This document shows positions 35,701 through 50,700 of a stretch of 64,000 bases of DNA, in pieces (within the stretch, counting starts at the first letter, position 1; the number at the start of each line of letters is the position of its first letter). The notes under the pieces were generated by a model that was not told the origin of the DNA, did not search any database, and saw nothing but the letters and a program-made list of their open reading frames with translations. The translations under genes and the position numbers were made by a program. Where the stretch lies: the NCBI GenBank assembly GCA_023079485.1, contig CM041108.1:4216001-4280000 (forward strand), given 5' to 3'. The DNA comes from Archilochus colubris (Eukaryota; Chordata; Aves; Apodiformes; Trochilidae).

Positions 35701-38700
35701 GGGCTGAGATCTCCAGATTCATACTCATGTGGTCTATTGCTAAGCCACTGTTAGACCTGGGGTCTCTCCCACCCAGCTGCATGGCATCTCCTGAAGCTGG
35801 TGATTCAGCTGAAGTCCGGAGGCCATAACCAGCTGGGGACTCGGTAGTCCCGGTTCTGGGAAGCATTCCATCTGCTCCAGGTTGGTGGAATTTGTTATTG
35901 TCAGAGTGCTGCAGTCCAGGCTCACCTTCCCTCTCTGTCTGGGCTTCTTGAGAAAGGGTCCGAAACCTGGGGAAGCGCTGCCGGTCCCCCAGGGTCCCCT
36001 TCTCAGAAAATCCAAGCTGCTGCACCAACAACTGCTTCAGCAAGCCCACTGCAAGTGGAGAGAACACTGATAAGGCTTCACAGACCAGAACCTCTCTGAG
36101 AGTGATTAAACTACTGATTAAACCCTTTCCAAAAGGTGTCTCACAGTCACCCCTCTTATTGCCCTTCGGAGGAAAAATGGGGATGAAAAGGAATATTTAA
36201 GGTCTGAAGGCTTGGTCCACATTTTATCAATTAAAATTATCCAGCAAGTGAGCTGGAGTGAGTGCCCAGGTTTTATCCATGCCCACAAATGAAGTAAAAG
36301 CTATGGCCATAACAGGGGATTCCCACCTGAGAAGCAAACATTTTGACAATATTCCCCTCAACCTGCAATGCGAGATCAAAAGAAAAAAAAATAAAATTGA
36401 AGATCCATTCTCCTTAAAATTTCATGCAAATTTATGCTTGTTTAAACTTCAACCCACATTCCTTTAGCTCTCAAATTATCCCAACCAAACACTTCATAAC
36501 AAGGACACATTGTTCAAAACAAAAATATGATGCTGTCAAGAGCATCAGACAATCACACAGTGCTCATGTAACACCCAAACCAGCTCTGAGTTCATACAAC
36601 AGAATGTCACTCATCTCAGTGGAAGGCTCTTGTCAAAATATGAGTGACCCACTGCAGCTGTTAGTGGGCTGCCCTTTAAAGTCTAAGCAGTCATGAGATG
36701 CTAGGTCACTAATCCCATCTTTACAACACTCCCAGGCTAAGATTTATCTTATCACTGCTCTCTGAAACAAGCAGCAAGATCGAGGCTCATGGATCTTCAA
36801 TCCCACTTACAGAATTTTACAAAAAGATAATGCAAAATCATATTCTACAACTAACACAACCTCCCCCATCTTGCTCCAGTGCTATGAAAGCAACTCCACA
36901 AGCTCACTCCATTGTCTTTTCAAAAACTGCTGACTATCAATGACATTGTACAGCACAAAGTTCTGCAATATAATTTTTTCCATCAGAGCACTTCATGGAC
37001 AGTAAGTAACAGTTCATTACCATCATCATGTTATACCAGGGAAAAAGAGAAAAAAACGAGATTCCTAAAGCCAAAGAAAAGGCCAGTATATTAATTCAGA
37101 ACTTAGGATTTCTTGCTCTTAGATTCATTTTATTTCCTGTGATCTACAGCAAAGTTATTGCTTAATAGAAATGTGCTTTAGATTTTATTTCAGCTCATTG
37201 GTTTAAATGGCTGACCTAACAATTTCAGCCCCTAAATCCCAACCAACCCACCAGACACTTCCCACAGATACTCACAGTTCCTTAAAGCATCCAGGGCCCA
37301 CTGCCCTTCTGAAGGTAAACTGGTGGTTGTGTGTTCATAGCATGCAGAAGAACCTTTAAGTGTCAGGTCTGCCTGCTGCACTTTATCAAACTGTCTCTCT
37401 GACCCAAGAAGACTTTCTACCTTGGACTTTTCAGACATGATGGGTGAAGAAGATTGAGCATTCAGTATTAAGGGAGATTCGAGGCCCAAATCTTTATCTA
37501 GTGAACAGAAACATACATTCAAGGTTAAAGAATTGTGATAAACTGCAGAAATACCTTCTCCACACAGAAATCTCTGAAAATACTAAAAAGTACAGCTCCT
37601 TAGCATGGGCTTGGTAAAAGGCCAATTCTTTCCAGGGGGAAAAATAATCATTCCCATCAATTTATAAAACAGATGGGAATAGTAAAAGGTACATTTCTAT
37701 GAGGTTTCAGTAGAACTTCTTTAAACAACTTGAAAAGTAACCATTCCTTTCCAGAGAAAGGTCAAAGCTACCAAAAGATTCCCCAAGCCACAAGGGCTTT
37801 GCACATTTGCACTTCCTGGAGCAAATCCAGTGATACAATTTACCAGCAGCACTGTTTTACCTGGACTCTGCAGACTACTGGCAGGAATCTCATGTTGCTC
37901 TTTGAGCTTCTGCTGCTCCTCTTCTTCACGTTCTTCTCTGCAGGAAGGAAAGAGTGAACAGATTCTTTTAATCACACGGATCTGAGTCGCTGCATGAGCA
38001 TCACTGCTCTTGATGACAATTTTTGAGCAGAAAAAGGGGTACTGGAAAAAGAAAAACCAGCCCTTCCTCCCCCAGCTAATTTTACTTACTCGCCAGGTCC
38101 TGACTGTGGTGGCAATGGAATCACTCTTCTAGTACTCCCCATTTTTACAGTCCCTGCCATCTGAGCTATAAGGTCCTGCCATCTGCAATAGAAATATCAA
38201 ATAAAAACATGACACACAATGAATATTTCTCTATTTAACACCTCTTAAATCCAGCTAATATTCTTACTGCTTGTCTTATCAAAAGAACTTCCTCTTTTTT
38301 TTTTTAAACTCTGTTATATTCAATGAAGCATCCTGCAGCCACAAGTGAAGCACCACAGCATAATGCCCACCCCACCTGGATATTCCTCAGCAAAAGGAAA
38401 TAAATGACAGGACCTTGGCTAACTGGTTCTGCACGAAGATGCAGAATTCCTTCAGTCACTTACGTGGCAGTCAGTCATGTAAAACCAGAATTGCAAAGGT
38501 AAAGAGAAGCACCTGAGGTCAGAAAAGGTTTGGGGTGGGCCTGACAGCAAGCAGCAACTACAGAAGCACTGAGTCTGTGTACAGGGTTTTTTTACTTAAT
38601 ATGTATTAATAAATACACATACATCCATGCACACACTCACTAACATACACCTTCCCTCTCCTTTTTACAGCTTGGGAGAGAGTGCCCTTGGATATTTCCT

Positions 38701-41700
38701 AGTGCTGTATTTTCAGCTAAGCCTAGAGAAGGAACTCAGGTAAGTCATGGACAACTGCACAGTTAGTACCAGCAAGCAGATGTAAAAGATCTCTCACGTA
38801 CAACCATCAAGCAGCAGATGGAGCTGAACCAATTACTTACACATTCTTTTCTGAAACAGTCTGTGCCACCAGTTCATAAATATGAGCTCCATTTTCTGAC
38901 ATGGAGATGACGAAGAAAGCTTTGTTATCTGAAGCAACAGAGGGAGGGAAGAATTTAACCAGATGCCCTGACTCACATAGCTTTTTTGAAAAGTCCTAAA
39001 ACTGGGCATAACCCCAAGCAGAAACAATGAAAGAGGAGATCATGAGATAACCCCTCTAATGCTATAATACACAGACATCTCTCCCTGTCTGGAAAATCAG
39101 ACTATTAGTCCTGAAAGAAAAGAGCCATTACCACCTAAACTATTTCAAAACAGATGCATTTCTCCTCTTCTCCTTCCTAATAATTGCTAGAGTACCTTTT
39201 ATCTAATATAATCAGAGCACTTTAATTTAGAAGTCTATTTAAAACTCAAGCTATGCCTATTATTGATACAAAGAAGTTAAACAGCTCATACATGCAAAGT
39301 AAGATGTTGGACAACCAAGAATTAAGCCTACGCGTTTTTCCACATTCTGCTCTGGCACTCTCTAGACAAAACCATCTACCCTCAACTGGTAGCATCTTCA
39401 TTTTTGGCTTCCTCTCTTGCCTCTTTTCTCTTTTTTTACACTGACCTGTTGCCACCTGACGCACCAGCACAGTGTTCAGTTTGATGATAGGACTGAAGGT
39501 GTGTTTGCTGTCAGCTGTGGATGCCAAGATTTTACTGTGACACTTGAGCACAAGTTTATCATCTTGTTTCTGTAACAGCACCAGAATGTCCTCCAGAAGC
39601 AGAGTGTAGAGATCTGCAAGGAGTACAAAAGAACTAAGAATGAGTTAAAGGTTCCTAGTTTTAAATCACAACCCTGCAGAAAGAAAAAAAAGCTGCATTT
39701 TTGATTACTCATGCAGGGGCAGTAATCAGTGGTATGCCATTCTAGGCAAAGCTTGCAAATCTTCCTCATCAAAACTACAGCAGAAAGCTACAGATGGAAT
39801 TGGATCATCTCATGACTGACTGCTGTGTCCCTGCATGGCCTTAATGATACTCCAGCACATTTCAGAACTGACAAGAATAATTTAATCAGCTCTGAGAAAC
39901 ACACAGGCATTATTATAGGTGGCAGGAAGAGTCATGACTGGAAACTGCAGAAATGTTTTCTCTCTCTCTCTCTCTCTCCTTCTGAGCAAACACACAAAGT
40001 CAACTTTAAATCAGCTGATGGAAAGAGACTCACCAATAGTTTTGTCACGATTAACCTTCCAAATCAGAGGTCCTTCATGAAGCATTTTTCTCTTTGTAAG
40101 ATCCAAGTTCTGTAAGCAGGGGAAAAAAAAAAAGTGGCACTATGAAATTTCTGTAGAAGCAAGTAATGGTAAAGCATGGGAATGTCAGGGAGGAAGCTAC
40201 AGCAGGTACTCCACTTTGCAGATGAGCAGTCAAACCCTGTCTGAAAAAAGAAATGTGGAGCAGCAGCAGGGTACACTTGGAAACCAAAAGAAGCTCTTGT
40301 GAGAGGTGTTGTTATCACTCTTCCTCATGTATTTCTCCTTATCACAGGGTAGATAATTTTCTTCCTAAGGCATTAGGATGTTGCCTGATTTTTCCAGGGA
40401 GTTATTCCAATATCTCACATGAAGTTTACAGCCCTGGTACTACAACTGCTTAATGCTTCAGCAGCCAATTTGCAAGTCAAGTGTGCCTACAAATGATACA
40501 CTGATACACAAATCATTCCAGTGATCTGATGGACTTTATAATGTCAATGGATTCTTCAGTCATTTCAATGCTTGTGACATTTAGATCTGCAGTCAAGTAG
40601 AAGTGACAATTTTCACAAGTCATTCCTTCCAAGTCGCAGAGTCTACAATCAATGACAGCAAGATTTGGTGACTGCCAGCAAGCTCTTCAGTTCCTGATTA
40701 AATGCTTGCAAGTTTATTTGTGGAAGGTTACATGATAAGAGTTTTATGGAGGAGTCCTCATAGAAAAATTTCATTGGGTACACACTGACTGCAGAGAAAT
40801 AGGGGAGTGCTCAAGAAACAGGGAATCTATACAAGACACGTGAAGAGACAGAGGTAAAAACTGGGGATAAAGCATCAAATCATGAGGAAAACATGCAGAA
40901 GTGAAGAGAGAAAAGAGTCCTTGTGAGGAAGCTACCTATTTGGAACATGTCTGAAAGAAAACAGAAAAGGTTTAAAGTTGCAAGTGCCAGTTGGTGCTCA
41001 TCATTCACTTGCAACATCAATATTTCATCAAGTTAGTCCTGCTGCCAGCAAGTAACCAGCTTCACTAGCAGAGCTGCAGGAATTTATAGGGCTCTGGAAC
41101 ACAGTACTTCTAGCACTGGACTTGGACTTTACTTGGCTAGATCTGGGCTCTCCTATACAAACCAGCCTGGGTGCAAGCCTTTCCTTAGTCAACTGCATTG
41201 CTGTAACTCATGGCTCTCTTGCAGTTCCAACAGCACACTCAAGACATGTATAAGATCAGGTAAGATATATATCAATAATAAGACCTATTTTCCATCAGCT
41301 CTTTCTCATGTCATACAGAAGTGCATTAGCTTGCAGAGCATTAAGGTTTCTTTTTCATAACTTTTGTGTGCAGAACAAAGTTGTTACATCCACAGAGATC
41401 TCCAGGAAAGTAGCAAAACCCAAATTGCTGGGCCTAATGGTTTTAATTTTTGTAGAGATGTATTTTCAAAGATATAAAAAGATATAAAGATTGTTTGATT
41501 GTACATCAGAGGACTGTAGTAGAAAGAGCCACAAACTGAATAGGGTTGTAAGCATTAGTACACAGATTGCTTGGATGTTGTTACCCACCCTGAACTCATC
41601 CATCATGGGATCCTCAGACTGCTTCAGGTAGGAGAGGTCCAGACGACGTTGATAATCTTCCAAATGCTGCAGAAAAAAGCAATAAAGGTGGTCACTTTGC

Positions 41701-44700
41701 TTAGTAAAACTCACTAGTATCAAAGTGAAGGCAGCCATGAACATTTCCACACTTTCCCAAATGCCTTGGATTCCTTCTCTTATGGGAATAGTTTAAGCCC
41801 AACAAAAAGTCACTAGCAGAGAGACTCTGGGTGTCTTCAACAGCTTGGTGCCTGTCAACTCTTCTCTCCAACCCTTGATGCTCACTCCAGTCACCTCCTA
41901 CCTGCTTGTTCTCAGACTCTTTGACAGCCTGGTTCACATGGTTAAGGATCTGACGGCAATGATCTGCTGCTTGCTTCACCTTCTCTTTCTCTTCAGGCAG
42001 TTCTGCAAGAGAAAAAGGAAATTTAACAGCCTTTTGCAATAGAAGTTGAAAAAGTCAGAAATCTAGAGCAGCTTGCTGACCTCAGGTTTGAGAAAGAGAA
42101 GTTAAATTTGCAGAACAGCACAGACAAAATCACATTTCAAAGGTGAAATGACAAAAAAAGATTTGTGACAGATCATTTATTCTGCCCTGCACATGACACC
42201 AGCCTCTGGTGATCACTGTAGACAGCACAGCACCTGCTCCTCTCCTTTTTTTTTTTTGACAGGCTTGTGACAAATATTCACACCACAAACATTAATCTGT
42301 ATTCTGAGAAATCAAAAAATTTACTAGGACTCCACCATGCTCCAAAGAGAGTCTCAGGAAAGATGTTTAAGATCACCCACAGCCAGCTAACCAAAGCCCC
42401 AGGGTTTCTCCTTATCCTTCCTTATTTATTTATTTTGGAAGATTTGTAAACAGACAAAAGAAACACAATGCAAAACATTTAAGTGCTGCACAGTAATTTT
42501 TTCCATCCAGACAGCTTAGAAAAAAAAAGTATTTCTGGCTACATTGATGCAGCCTGATCATAAAAACCAGCCTGCCAGCACGGGGAGGGTAAACAGGAGT
42601 TATTTTTCCAGGCAATGTCACTAGATCATACACAGAGAGATGTAGGTGAACTCCATCAATTCTCACTACCACAAGCCCTATTTAGGATTCAGTTAACAGA
42701 GAAATAAACAAGTACATCAAGGATAATGGAGTATCACATACTTTCCTAATTATGATTAGAGTGAATCTATAAACGCAATATATTTTTATGTGTAATGAAA
42801 TAACACTGCAGCAGGTACCACAAGGAAACCTGAAAAGGCATTTTATGGCATTATTCATCATATTTTTGCCTGTTATGCTGGAAATACATTTCAGTATATT
42901 ACATTCTAGCTAAACTCCACCCTCTGCAAGAACAAGAAAATGTTCTGTAGTGCTCGAGGGATGCAACACATAAGGAAGATTCTGTTGTAGGAAAGTATTT
43001 CTTTCCAAGTTCAATCTCCTTTAAACTCTTAAATGACATTCATTATATTGATAACATCCAAGACTTTGATGAAGCTTTGGTTATCTCAGACTTTGGGGTG
43101 TATCTCAGATGGCACTGAAGGCACGTTTTTTTCCCAGATATTGGGAAATTTAAATATAGTACAGAGGACTGTTAAGAAAAAATACCAACAAACCACCCTT
43201 GGTTGATAACAAGAAATCTTGACCTTAAAAAAAAATCAATTTGTTCTGTATTATCTGCCTCTTCTTCAAGAAGTATGTTGATTTCCTATAAGCCTTCACA
43301 TGATATGATTTTTTTCTTCCCTGCTATAACGTTTTCCTTTTTTACTTCCCTGCTCAGCAGCATCCCTACCTCTATCCAAGCTTGCTGAAGCAACAGCATA
43401 ATTTGATAGGTTTTTATTAGATTATTCCTTCTTCACACTTTCACGTTAGCTATGGACGATTAGGGATTTCTGTTATTGAAGACCATCTTTTTCTCTCTCA
43501 AATTCATCTACATAGAACCTGGAATTCACTTAATGTGTTTTTGCTTAATAGTTTGATTTAGCTATCTGAACATCCTGAACTCAAGAAAAAACATGTTTAT
43601 TACAGTAAATTTGTTATTGTAAACCAATTCACTGAATCAAACAAGTGTACCACCTTCAGTGATTGGATTCTCATTATTTCATTCTGCAAGACTGTAGAAA
43701 GGAGTTAAATATATCTAGAAAAGTACAGAAAGAACAGGCATGCTAATGACTGCTCAAAACAATAGCACAAATCCAACTTGCCTCTTAGTGAGTTCCTAAA
43801 GATTTGGTTGCTAAGAGAATCTAATAAGGAAGGGTTACATGATACCTGCTCCTGTTCTGTTTCTTTTTCTTCTGAATGTAATTCCAGCTCCTGAATTTAT
43901 CACAGACTCTTATACAAGCAGAAAGATAAAGATGCAGAGAAAATATTTTCTTGACTTCTGTTTGGTTGTTATGATCACTAACATCTGTTAATAACAGTAA
44001 CACTAAAACCAAGAAACAAACCAGGAATTGGAGAGTTTCTCTTCAAAACTTCAGCATTCTACTACCCTAAATTTTTAAAACTACATTAAATTATGACATC
44101 ACACCCTATGCAATGACAGTGCAGACTGTCATTCACTTATTTCCCTATGACTTTCCTTTTTTTTTCCCCCTAAGAAGCAATATGAGTTTAATTAGAAGCA
44201 AAGATTGCATTTATTTTTTTTAAGCTGGGCTCCTGTACAGAAGGCAGGAGTATGGTCACAGTGAAAAGAGATGGGTGTCCCATAAAATGGAACTGTTCTT
44301 CAACACATGCTTGGAAACTCAGTTTGCCTTGCAAATCTACTGAGATGCATGCACAAACCCTCCTGAAAGGCTTTACCTGTGTATTTGGCAATGTTATCCA
44401 GCAGAAGGGGGTACTTAGTCAACCTCTGCATCTCTTTAGGAATGATATCCTTCAGCTGCAAACGGCGACAGAGTGGATTGCTCTCAGCATCCTAAAATTA
44501 AACAGCACAATAACTACATTTGTCATTTTTATTAAGACCATAATTACCTGAACATGTAACATCTATTCATCACATAAAAGTCTATTGCTTCACTTTCCAG
44601 TAATTAAGTACAAGACAAGAAATGCCAAGATCTATCATTCAGACAACACATTCCCTCTCCATTTGCAATCACATATAGGAAAGGCTCATCACCAAACCAG

Positions 44701-47700
44701 CAGCTTCCTCCCCTCATTACTTCAGAGACCTGGCTCCATCTCCAATCAATCTGTCACTGCCATACAAGACATTAGTTTAGGCTTTAGAGCTATAGCATGA
44801 TCACTGTACATTTTTCAATAAAACTTCAAGCCTTGTATCACCAGAGTTCTTCCCAGCTTGTGGTAATGAAGATAATGTTCTCCCCTTCAAATGCCACATG
44901 TATTCAAGCCCCTTTCCTGGCAGGCAGAATGGGTGTAGATCATGTCTTCTGTCCATGACATGCATCAAAATTGGACTGCTAGAATAAGCAGTTTTCCCCA
45001 CAGAAGTGGGAAACAGCCACCTCAACTGAGATGCCATCAGTTGGGACACCCTGTGCTTTCCTGCATTCTATCAGGACATTCTGTGTTCTGCAGGATGAAA
45101 GGCTCCTCCCTCCCTCCAGAAACAATTAGCAGAGATAAATACAGCCCTGGAAATGATCCCAATCTGAAGACAACGTTAGACGTGATGTCATTAATTATAA
45201 TAACCACATCTACAACCATTCATTATGTTTCACTGGCCACCAGCCACATCCTCAGGCAGCTCAAACCCTGGCCTGAAATTCACCTGCACAAAAGTCTGGA
45301 AGCGGGAATCCTTCTTCTGCCTGGATTTGATGACCTCTAGAGCAAAGGGTTGGTTACTGCAGAACGTGGCAGTTGCATGCTTCAGCTTCTCCTCTGCTGG
45401 TCCACTAAACTGTGTCAGAGAGCCAAAAAAACCAAATTCAGACTCAAAGATCAGTGTCACTTCCAACAGACACACAGCCACGTAGCAGAACTGGTCTCAC
45501 CAAGGAAGGAAGAAATTACTGGCAAAAGATGTGAAGGAATTTCCATCCTGTTTTGAAAGCCTTATCTTCTCAGTCTACTGAGGAACCTCTCTCTGCTCTA
45601 CAGGACTCCTCTCTCCAGCCCTAGCACATCCAATCCTTTCCATAAATGCATTGCTGATTCAGAGGGAGAATACAGACCCATGTCTCCACTGTCAGCAAGA
45701 AGGAGAGCAGAAAAAACTGTATTCACATGAATGAGAGGGGATTATTTACCAGGCTGGTGGTCAGCAAAGATCAAAGGTCACCTTATTTCTCAGGGACAGC
45801 CATGCTTAAAATCCAGAATATAACATAACAGCTTTTTTTTTCCTAAACAAAAGTACTACAAAAACACTGTCAGGGGAAATGAGAGCCATGAGCAGGGTTG
45901 AGAAATATGCAACAGATGACAGATGGCTAATCTGTTATGCAGCTCTTCCCATTCCTGCTACCCAGACTGTGATGAAGCATAGTAACTTCTGAAAATACTC
46001 TGGAGAATGGGATCTGGTGGGCTCTTTTGTTTTATCCAGAACACTAAGCAAGGGGATATAACTATTAGCTTAAGGCCAAGCTTGCTCTAGCAAGTACTGT
46101 TCTGCTTTTTCATAATTCACAGGAGAACTGGAAGGGTTAGATGTGTTTCTTTAGTATCTCATCTAAATTTGCTTCCCTTTTGTCTAGAACACTAGCCAAG
46201 CAGTTGAGGTACATAGAAAAACAAAACCAAACAAAAAAAACCAGCACCACAAGAGACTTCTGCATGAAGAGATGAAAACAGTAAGCAGATCTATCTTCAA
46301 TCCTAAATTAAGTAAGCTTGAAAACAGACAACAAAATGAGAGATTCTTGAGAGAGAATTTATTAGAGAATCTACATCACTCCTGCTCCTGTAATGTGGAT
46401 CTTAGAAAGGAAGCCTGCAACAGTGCTATAAATTTGAACAGGTAAATTCTTGGACTGGAAGCCAGTATTTTAAACTGTCTTTTAATTGCAGCACAGGAAA
46501 CACCAGGCTTGTATTTCAGTGCTACTTGAAATAAATTGTGCTATGATGTTTTTCAAAATCGTACTCTCATCTTTATTTCTCCAAAACTACCTTTCTACTC
46601 TACCCACACATCAAAAGGAAATTATTTTTCTCTTCCTTGTATTATTCTTATCTCTAGGCAAATGAAAATCCTGTGAGTTCTTCCTGCTTTCCTTCAGCCA
46701 TCCCTCTCTATCTCTGTGCTGGCTCCATAGAAATGTCAGATCTAAGACCTTCAGACCTATTAGCTGAGAACTACCTTCACTAACCCTTGGCTCTGTTTGT
46801 CATTCTTTGAAACATTATTTTCAGGTACAAGAAAATAAAACAGGATTTTACCCAGGAAAGCAAGTCTTCCCCAATTTCACCAATAACAGAAGTCTCGTTC
46901 CTCTTTCGGACAGCTTTCATCTGGTCATTCAGTGCAACTTAATTAAAAAGAAAAGAGAGTGTTATTAATACTGCTCAGATCACTTAATTTTCAGCATTTA
47001 TAATAAAAGCTATTCTAGGAAAACATTAGATTTGCCATAATTTCAACTGAGTGAGTTTAAAAAAAAAGTGCCTAGCAACATAATAAATTCAACAGAATAT
47101 CTAAGAAAATGCTACATAACTCCTTTGTACTAATCTCTCACCTGACTTCAAATGACCTCTAAGACCTCTTCCAGTCTTAGCTTTTGTGAGGCTCAATGTC
47201 ACTGCCCTTTTAAAAACATCAGAATAATGTAGAACACAGTTCAAACCACCTGAATAGAACGATGCAATTGAGTATTCATCTGAGATTGTTTCTGAACAGT
47301 CCTCTAAACAATTAGAAAGGGCTGTCCTTCAAAACCACCTGCAAGACATCAATCTTTTCAGATTTGTTTTCATATGTTCTTCACCAAGAGCTGCATCATT
47401 TTGAACACTGACCCATTAAGAGCATTCATCAAAGTACTGCTCCTTTTATCAAAAAATGAATCAGCACAAGAGTGGCTGTGTACACAGGTAAGAAAAAAGC
47501 AAGTATCTGAAAGACTGGACAAGTGCATTTGTTACCAAAATATCTTTGGAAAAAAAAACTGTGTGCACAAGGAGGAACAGCTGCAGCATTTTTCATCTGA
47601 AGTGTTCTAAGAGGTTGCCTCTTGTTTCGGGGTCACGTGCTTGAATTTTTCAGATGTTTGCATCCAGGATTCCTATTGAAATCCCAAAGCTGAAAGGTAC

Positions 47701-50700
47701 CTCAGCTGCTCTTACCATGAAGCCCAAGGATATCCTCCAGATTTGAAAAGATTTTCCTTTTGTCACTGGAGTTGAGGATCCCCTCCCGGGTGACACGTTG
47801 GTAGAACACGTTGTGCAGAACCTTCAGCGTGCGGACGTGAGCTCGCTCAGTGTAAAACAGCTCTGAAGAGAGAGAGGAAAGCAGGACTGTAACTACTCAG
47901 AGATATGACAACAGGGATCCAAGTGGAAGACAGAATTGAGCTTAGAAAAGTCTTCCTCACCAACTCTTCCCTTGTCTTTCCCTCACCAACTCTTCCCTTC
48001 ACCAACTCTTCCCTTCTCTTTCCCTCACCAACTCTTCCCTTCTCTTTCCCTCACCAACTCTTCCCTTCTCTTTCCCTCACCAACTCTTCCCTTCTCTTTC
48101 CCTCACCAACTCTTCCCTTCTCTTTCCCTCACCAACTCTTCCCTTCTCTTTCCCTCACCAACTCTTCCCTTCTCTTTCCCTCACCAACTCTTCCCTTCTC
48201 TTTCCCTCACCAACTCTTCCCTTCTCTTTCCCTCACCAACACCAGCACTCCAGCCTGCTCCAGAATGGAGCAACCTCGTGCTAGATGAGCTAGGAAAAAA
48301 CCAAAAAAATCTCACCATTAATCACTTCTTGGCGTTTGATTTCATAGGGTTTCAGCCCCATCAAGACTTCTCGGCTCACGAGTTGCTGCCAGTTGGGAGG
48401 GTCCATGTCCATGTCAAAGTCATACAGCTCATCTTCACTTTGTACATCTGCAAAACCAACACTGTCCATCCTAACACGAAGAAAAATATCTGTCAGATAC
48501 TCCCCATTTTAGGCATGGTTGTAAAGAATAAAGAAGAGAAAATTGTAAGTATATACATATATATAGTAGTTGTAAAGCATTATGAATATGCTCTCCATAA
48601 TTGCTTAAGGCTGTTAAGATGTCTGAACCTATAAGCACATTTCCTAATTTTGCCCCTTACAGAGCAACAAAAAGTAAATATCTGTTCTTAGAGTATTTCC
48701 ATAGCCCTGCTTTGTACAATACAGATAAAATAATTGGCAGTCAAATATAAAGTGAATGAAAAGGCAGGTTACAATTTCTTTCCTCCACTTATCTGCGGGT
48801 ACAGAGTGAAGAGCAACAGAGAGTTAAAAAGAAAATGTGGAAATCTCAACTCCCTAACCCATCAATTCAAATCAGCAGATACAGCAATCACCATACTTCA
48901 CTCGTAGATCAAAGGCCTTATCTGCATATGATTCACTCCACCTGTCCTATATATGGATGCTAGTTTCTCAGTTTGTATGTGTGTTATTGAAGAAAAGATC
49001 AGGCAGACAATTGTACTGGCTCAGAACAATGAACACTGCTGCATTCTACTTTGTAATCTATCAAAATCTCCACAAATTCAGTGAAGTTCAAACACTCATA
49101 ATCATACTCACTTGCGAAAAGGCTTTGGTGTTCCCATGTCAACCATTCTGCAAAGAAGGAAAGGAATTATAAAGGAAGCTTATGCAAGAATTTCACCCCC
49201 CCCTCAGACATTCAGCACAACTTCAGAGTAAAGGCTAACATCCTAACTCCAACATTTTGTCCATTTGTCAGCCTCCCCCCTCCTGACAGAGTTTTCCAGT
49301 CCTAATGTAGCAGCAGACACACTATTTCCTACTTCTACCAATAATGTTTAGTACAAATCATGTCACTAACAGTTTTATGGACTAAGCTTCAAAAGCCATT
49401 GTCACATCAGCTCTCTTCCAAGGCTCAAGCAAACAGGACATTGTAATTACCTCTCTGATTCTCCGTCCTCCTCCTGCAAGTTTTCCAAAGGAGATGGGAA
49501 TTCAAAGGTGTTATTAGGTGTGCGGGGTGTGCCATCAATACACTCATTAGCAGGTGGAGCCTCTCCAGTCTGCTTCAAACCTAAGCAGAGAATAAATGCA
49601 AAATGTCAAGAACCATACACCAAATGTGAACAAGTTTAAAAGCCTCTTCATAGCCTCTTGATGCACAGCCTCATTTCAGCTACGAACCAGAGGAACTGAT
49701 TTCCTAGGTTGCTAAGTAAAATCCCAGTGACAAATGTTTCCAGGTGACACTGAACTGTGCTTACAAAAGCAGCCACCTAAGACCTGAGGTTTTTTTCCTC
49801 CCCTATTCAATGATCCAATGCCAGGGGGGTAGAACCCACGTAACAGCAATTTCTGGCTGTGACAAGATTCCATAATTTCAACCAGAGACTAAGCCAGAGA
49901 AGATGACTAAGGCAATGAAGATCACTGACACCTAATGACACAAAACCATTTCCTGATTTGTCAGGTTTGTTGCATCAGAACCGTGCTTGGCATATCCCAT
50001 TCTGCAATCACTCCTCTTTCATCCTACCTGTTTCACTGTCCTTGCTTCCCTCAGGAGAGGAAAAGGGCCCCACTGCCAAAGGAGACATTGGGTTGGCAGC
50101 TGGGTAGGGGGCATCTGTTCCCTCACTGGAGGACCCACTCTGGCGACTCTTGCTGGAATCTGGTGGCTCTGGGCTCACAGAAGATGCTGTGGGTAAGTGC
50201 TTTGGGTGGCGGGGCTTCTGCATTTCCATGGCTCTGCCAACTAAAGAAACACAGAGCCATTAAATTGCTGAAAGAGCTTTTACCTGTTTTCATTGATGAT
50301 GCCAGATGTCTTCAAAAATAGGTATGAAAACCACAAAAGTCTACTAAGCTTTGTAAATATTTCCTTGTCTGACATACTTGCACTGCTATCATGGCGACTT
50401 GGTCTCCTTGGTGGGCCCAGAATATTAGGAAAGCCTCTTCTCTTGCCTTTTTCCTCTCCTTCCTTCTCTTTCTTGATACTTTGCTGCAGTTAATATACAA
50501 AAAGAAAAGTCAAGCAGACAGATCACTCATTTCTTCAAATGCAGCTATTTCCTGAGATATTGGCTAACTCTTAAAAAATGCAGGAGTTTGGTACAAGAGG
50601 ATTAACAAGAGAGCTAAGAAGTTACTGAGGTCAGCACCCCAAAGCATCAGAGGCAAAAAGCTCCTGGGTACAAACTATGACAGGGTTAGCAGCAGGGAGC

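Noticed and set aside
47905..48634. Long plus-strand frames rich in Ser, Leu, Phe and Pro repeats
   Set aside because: They are read-through of the 26-bp minisatellite in different frames and are antisense to ARHGEF12 intron and exon 21.
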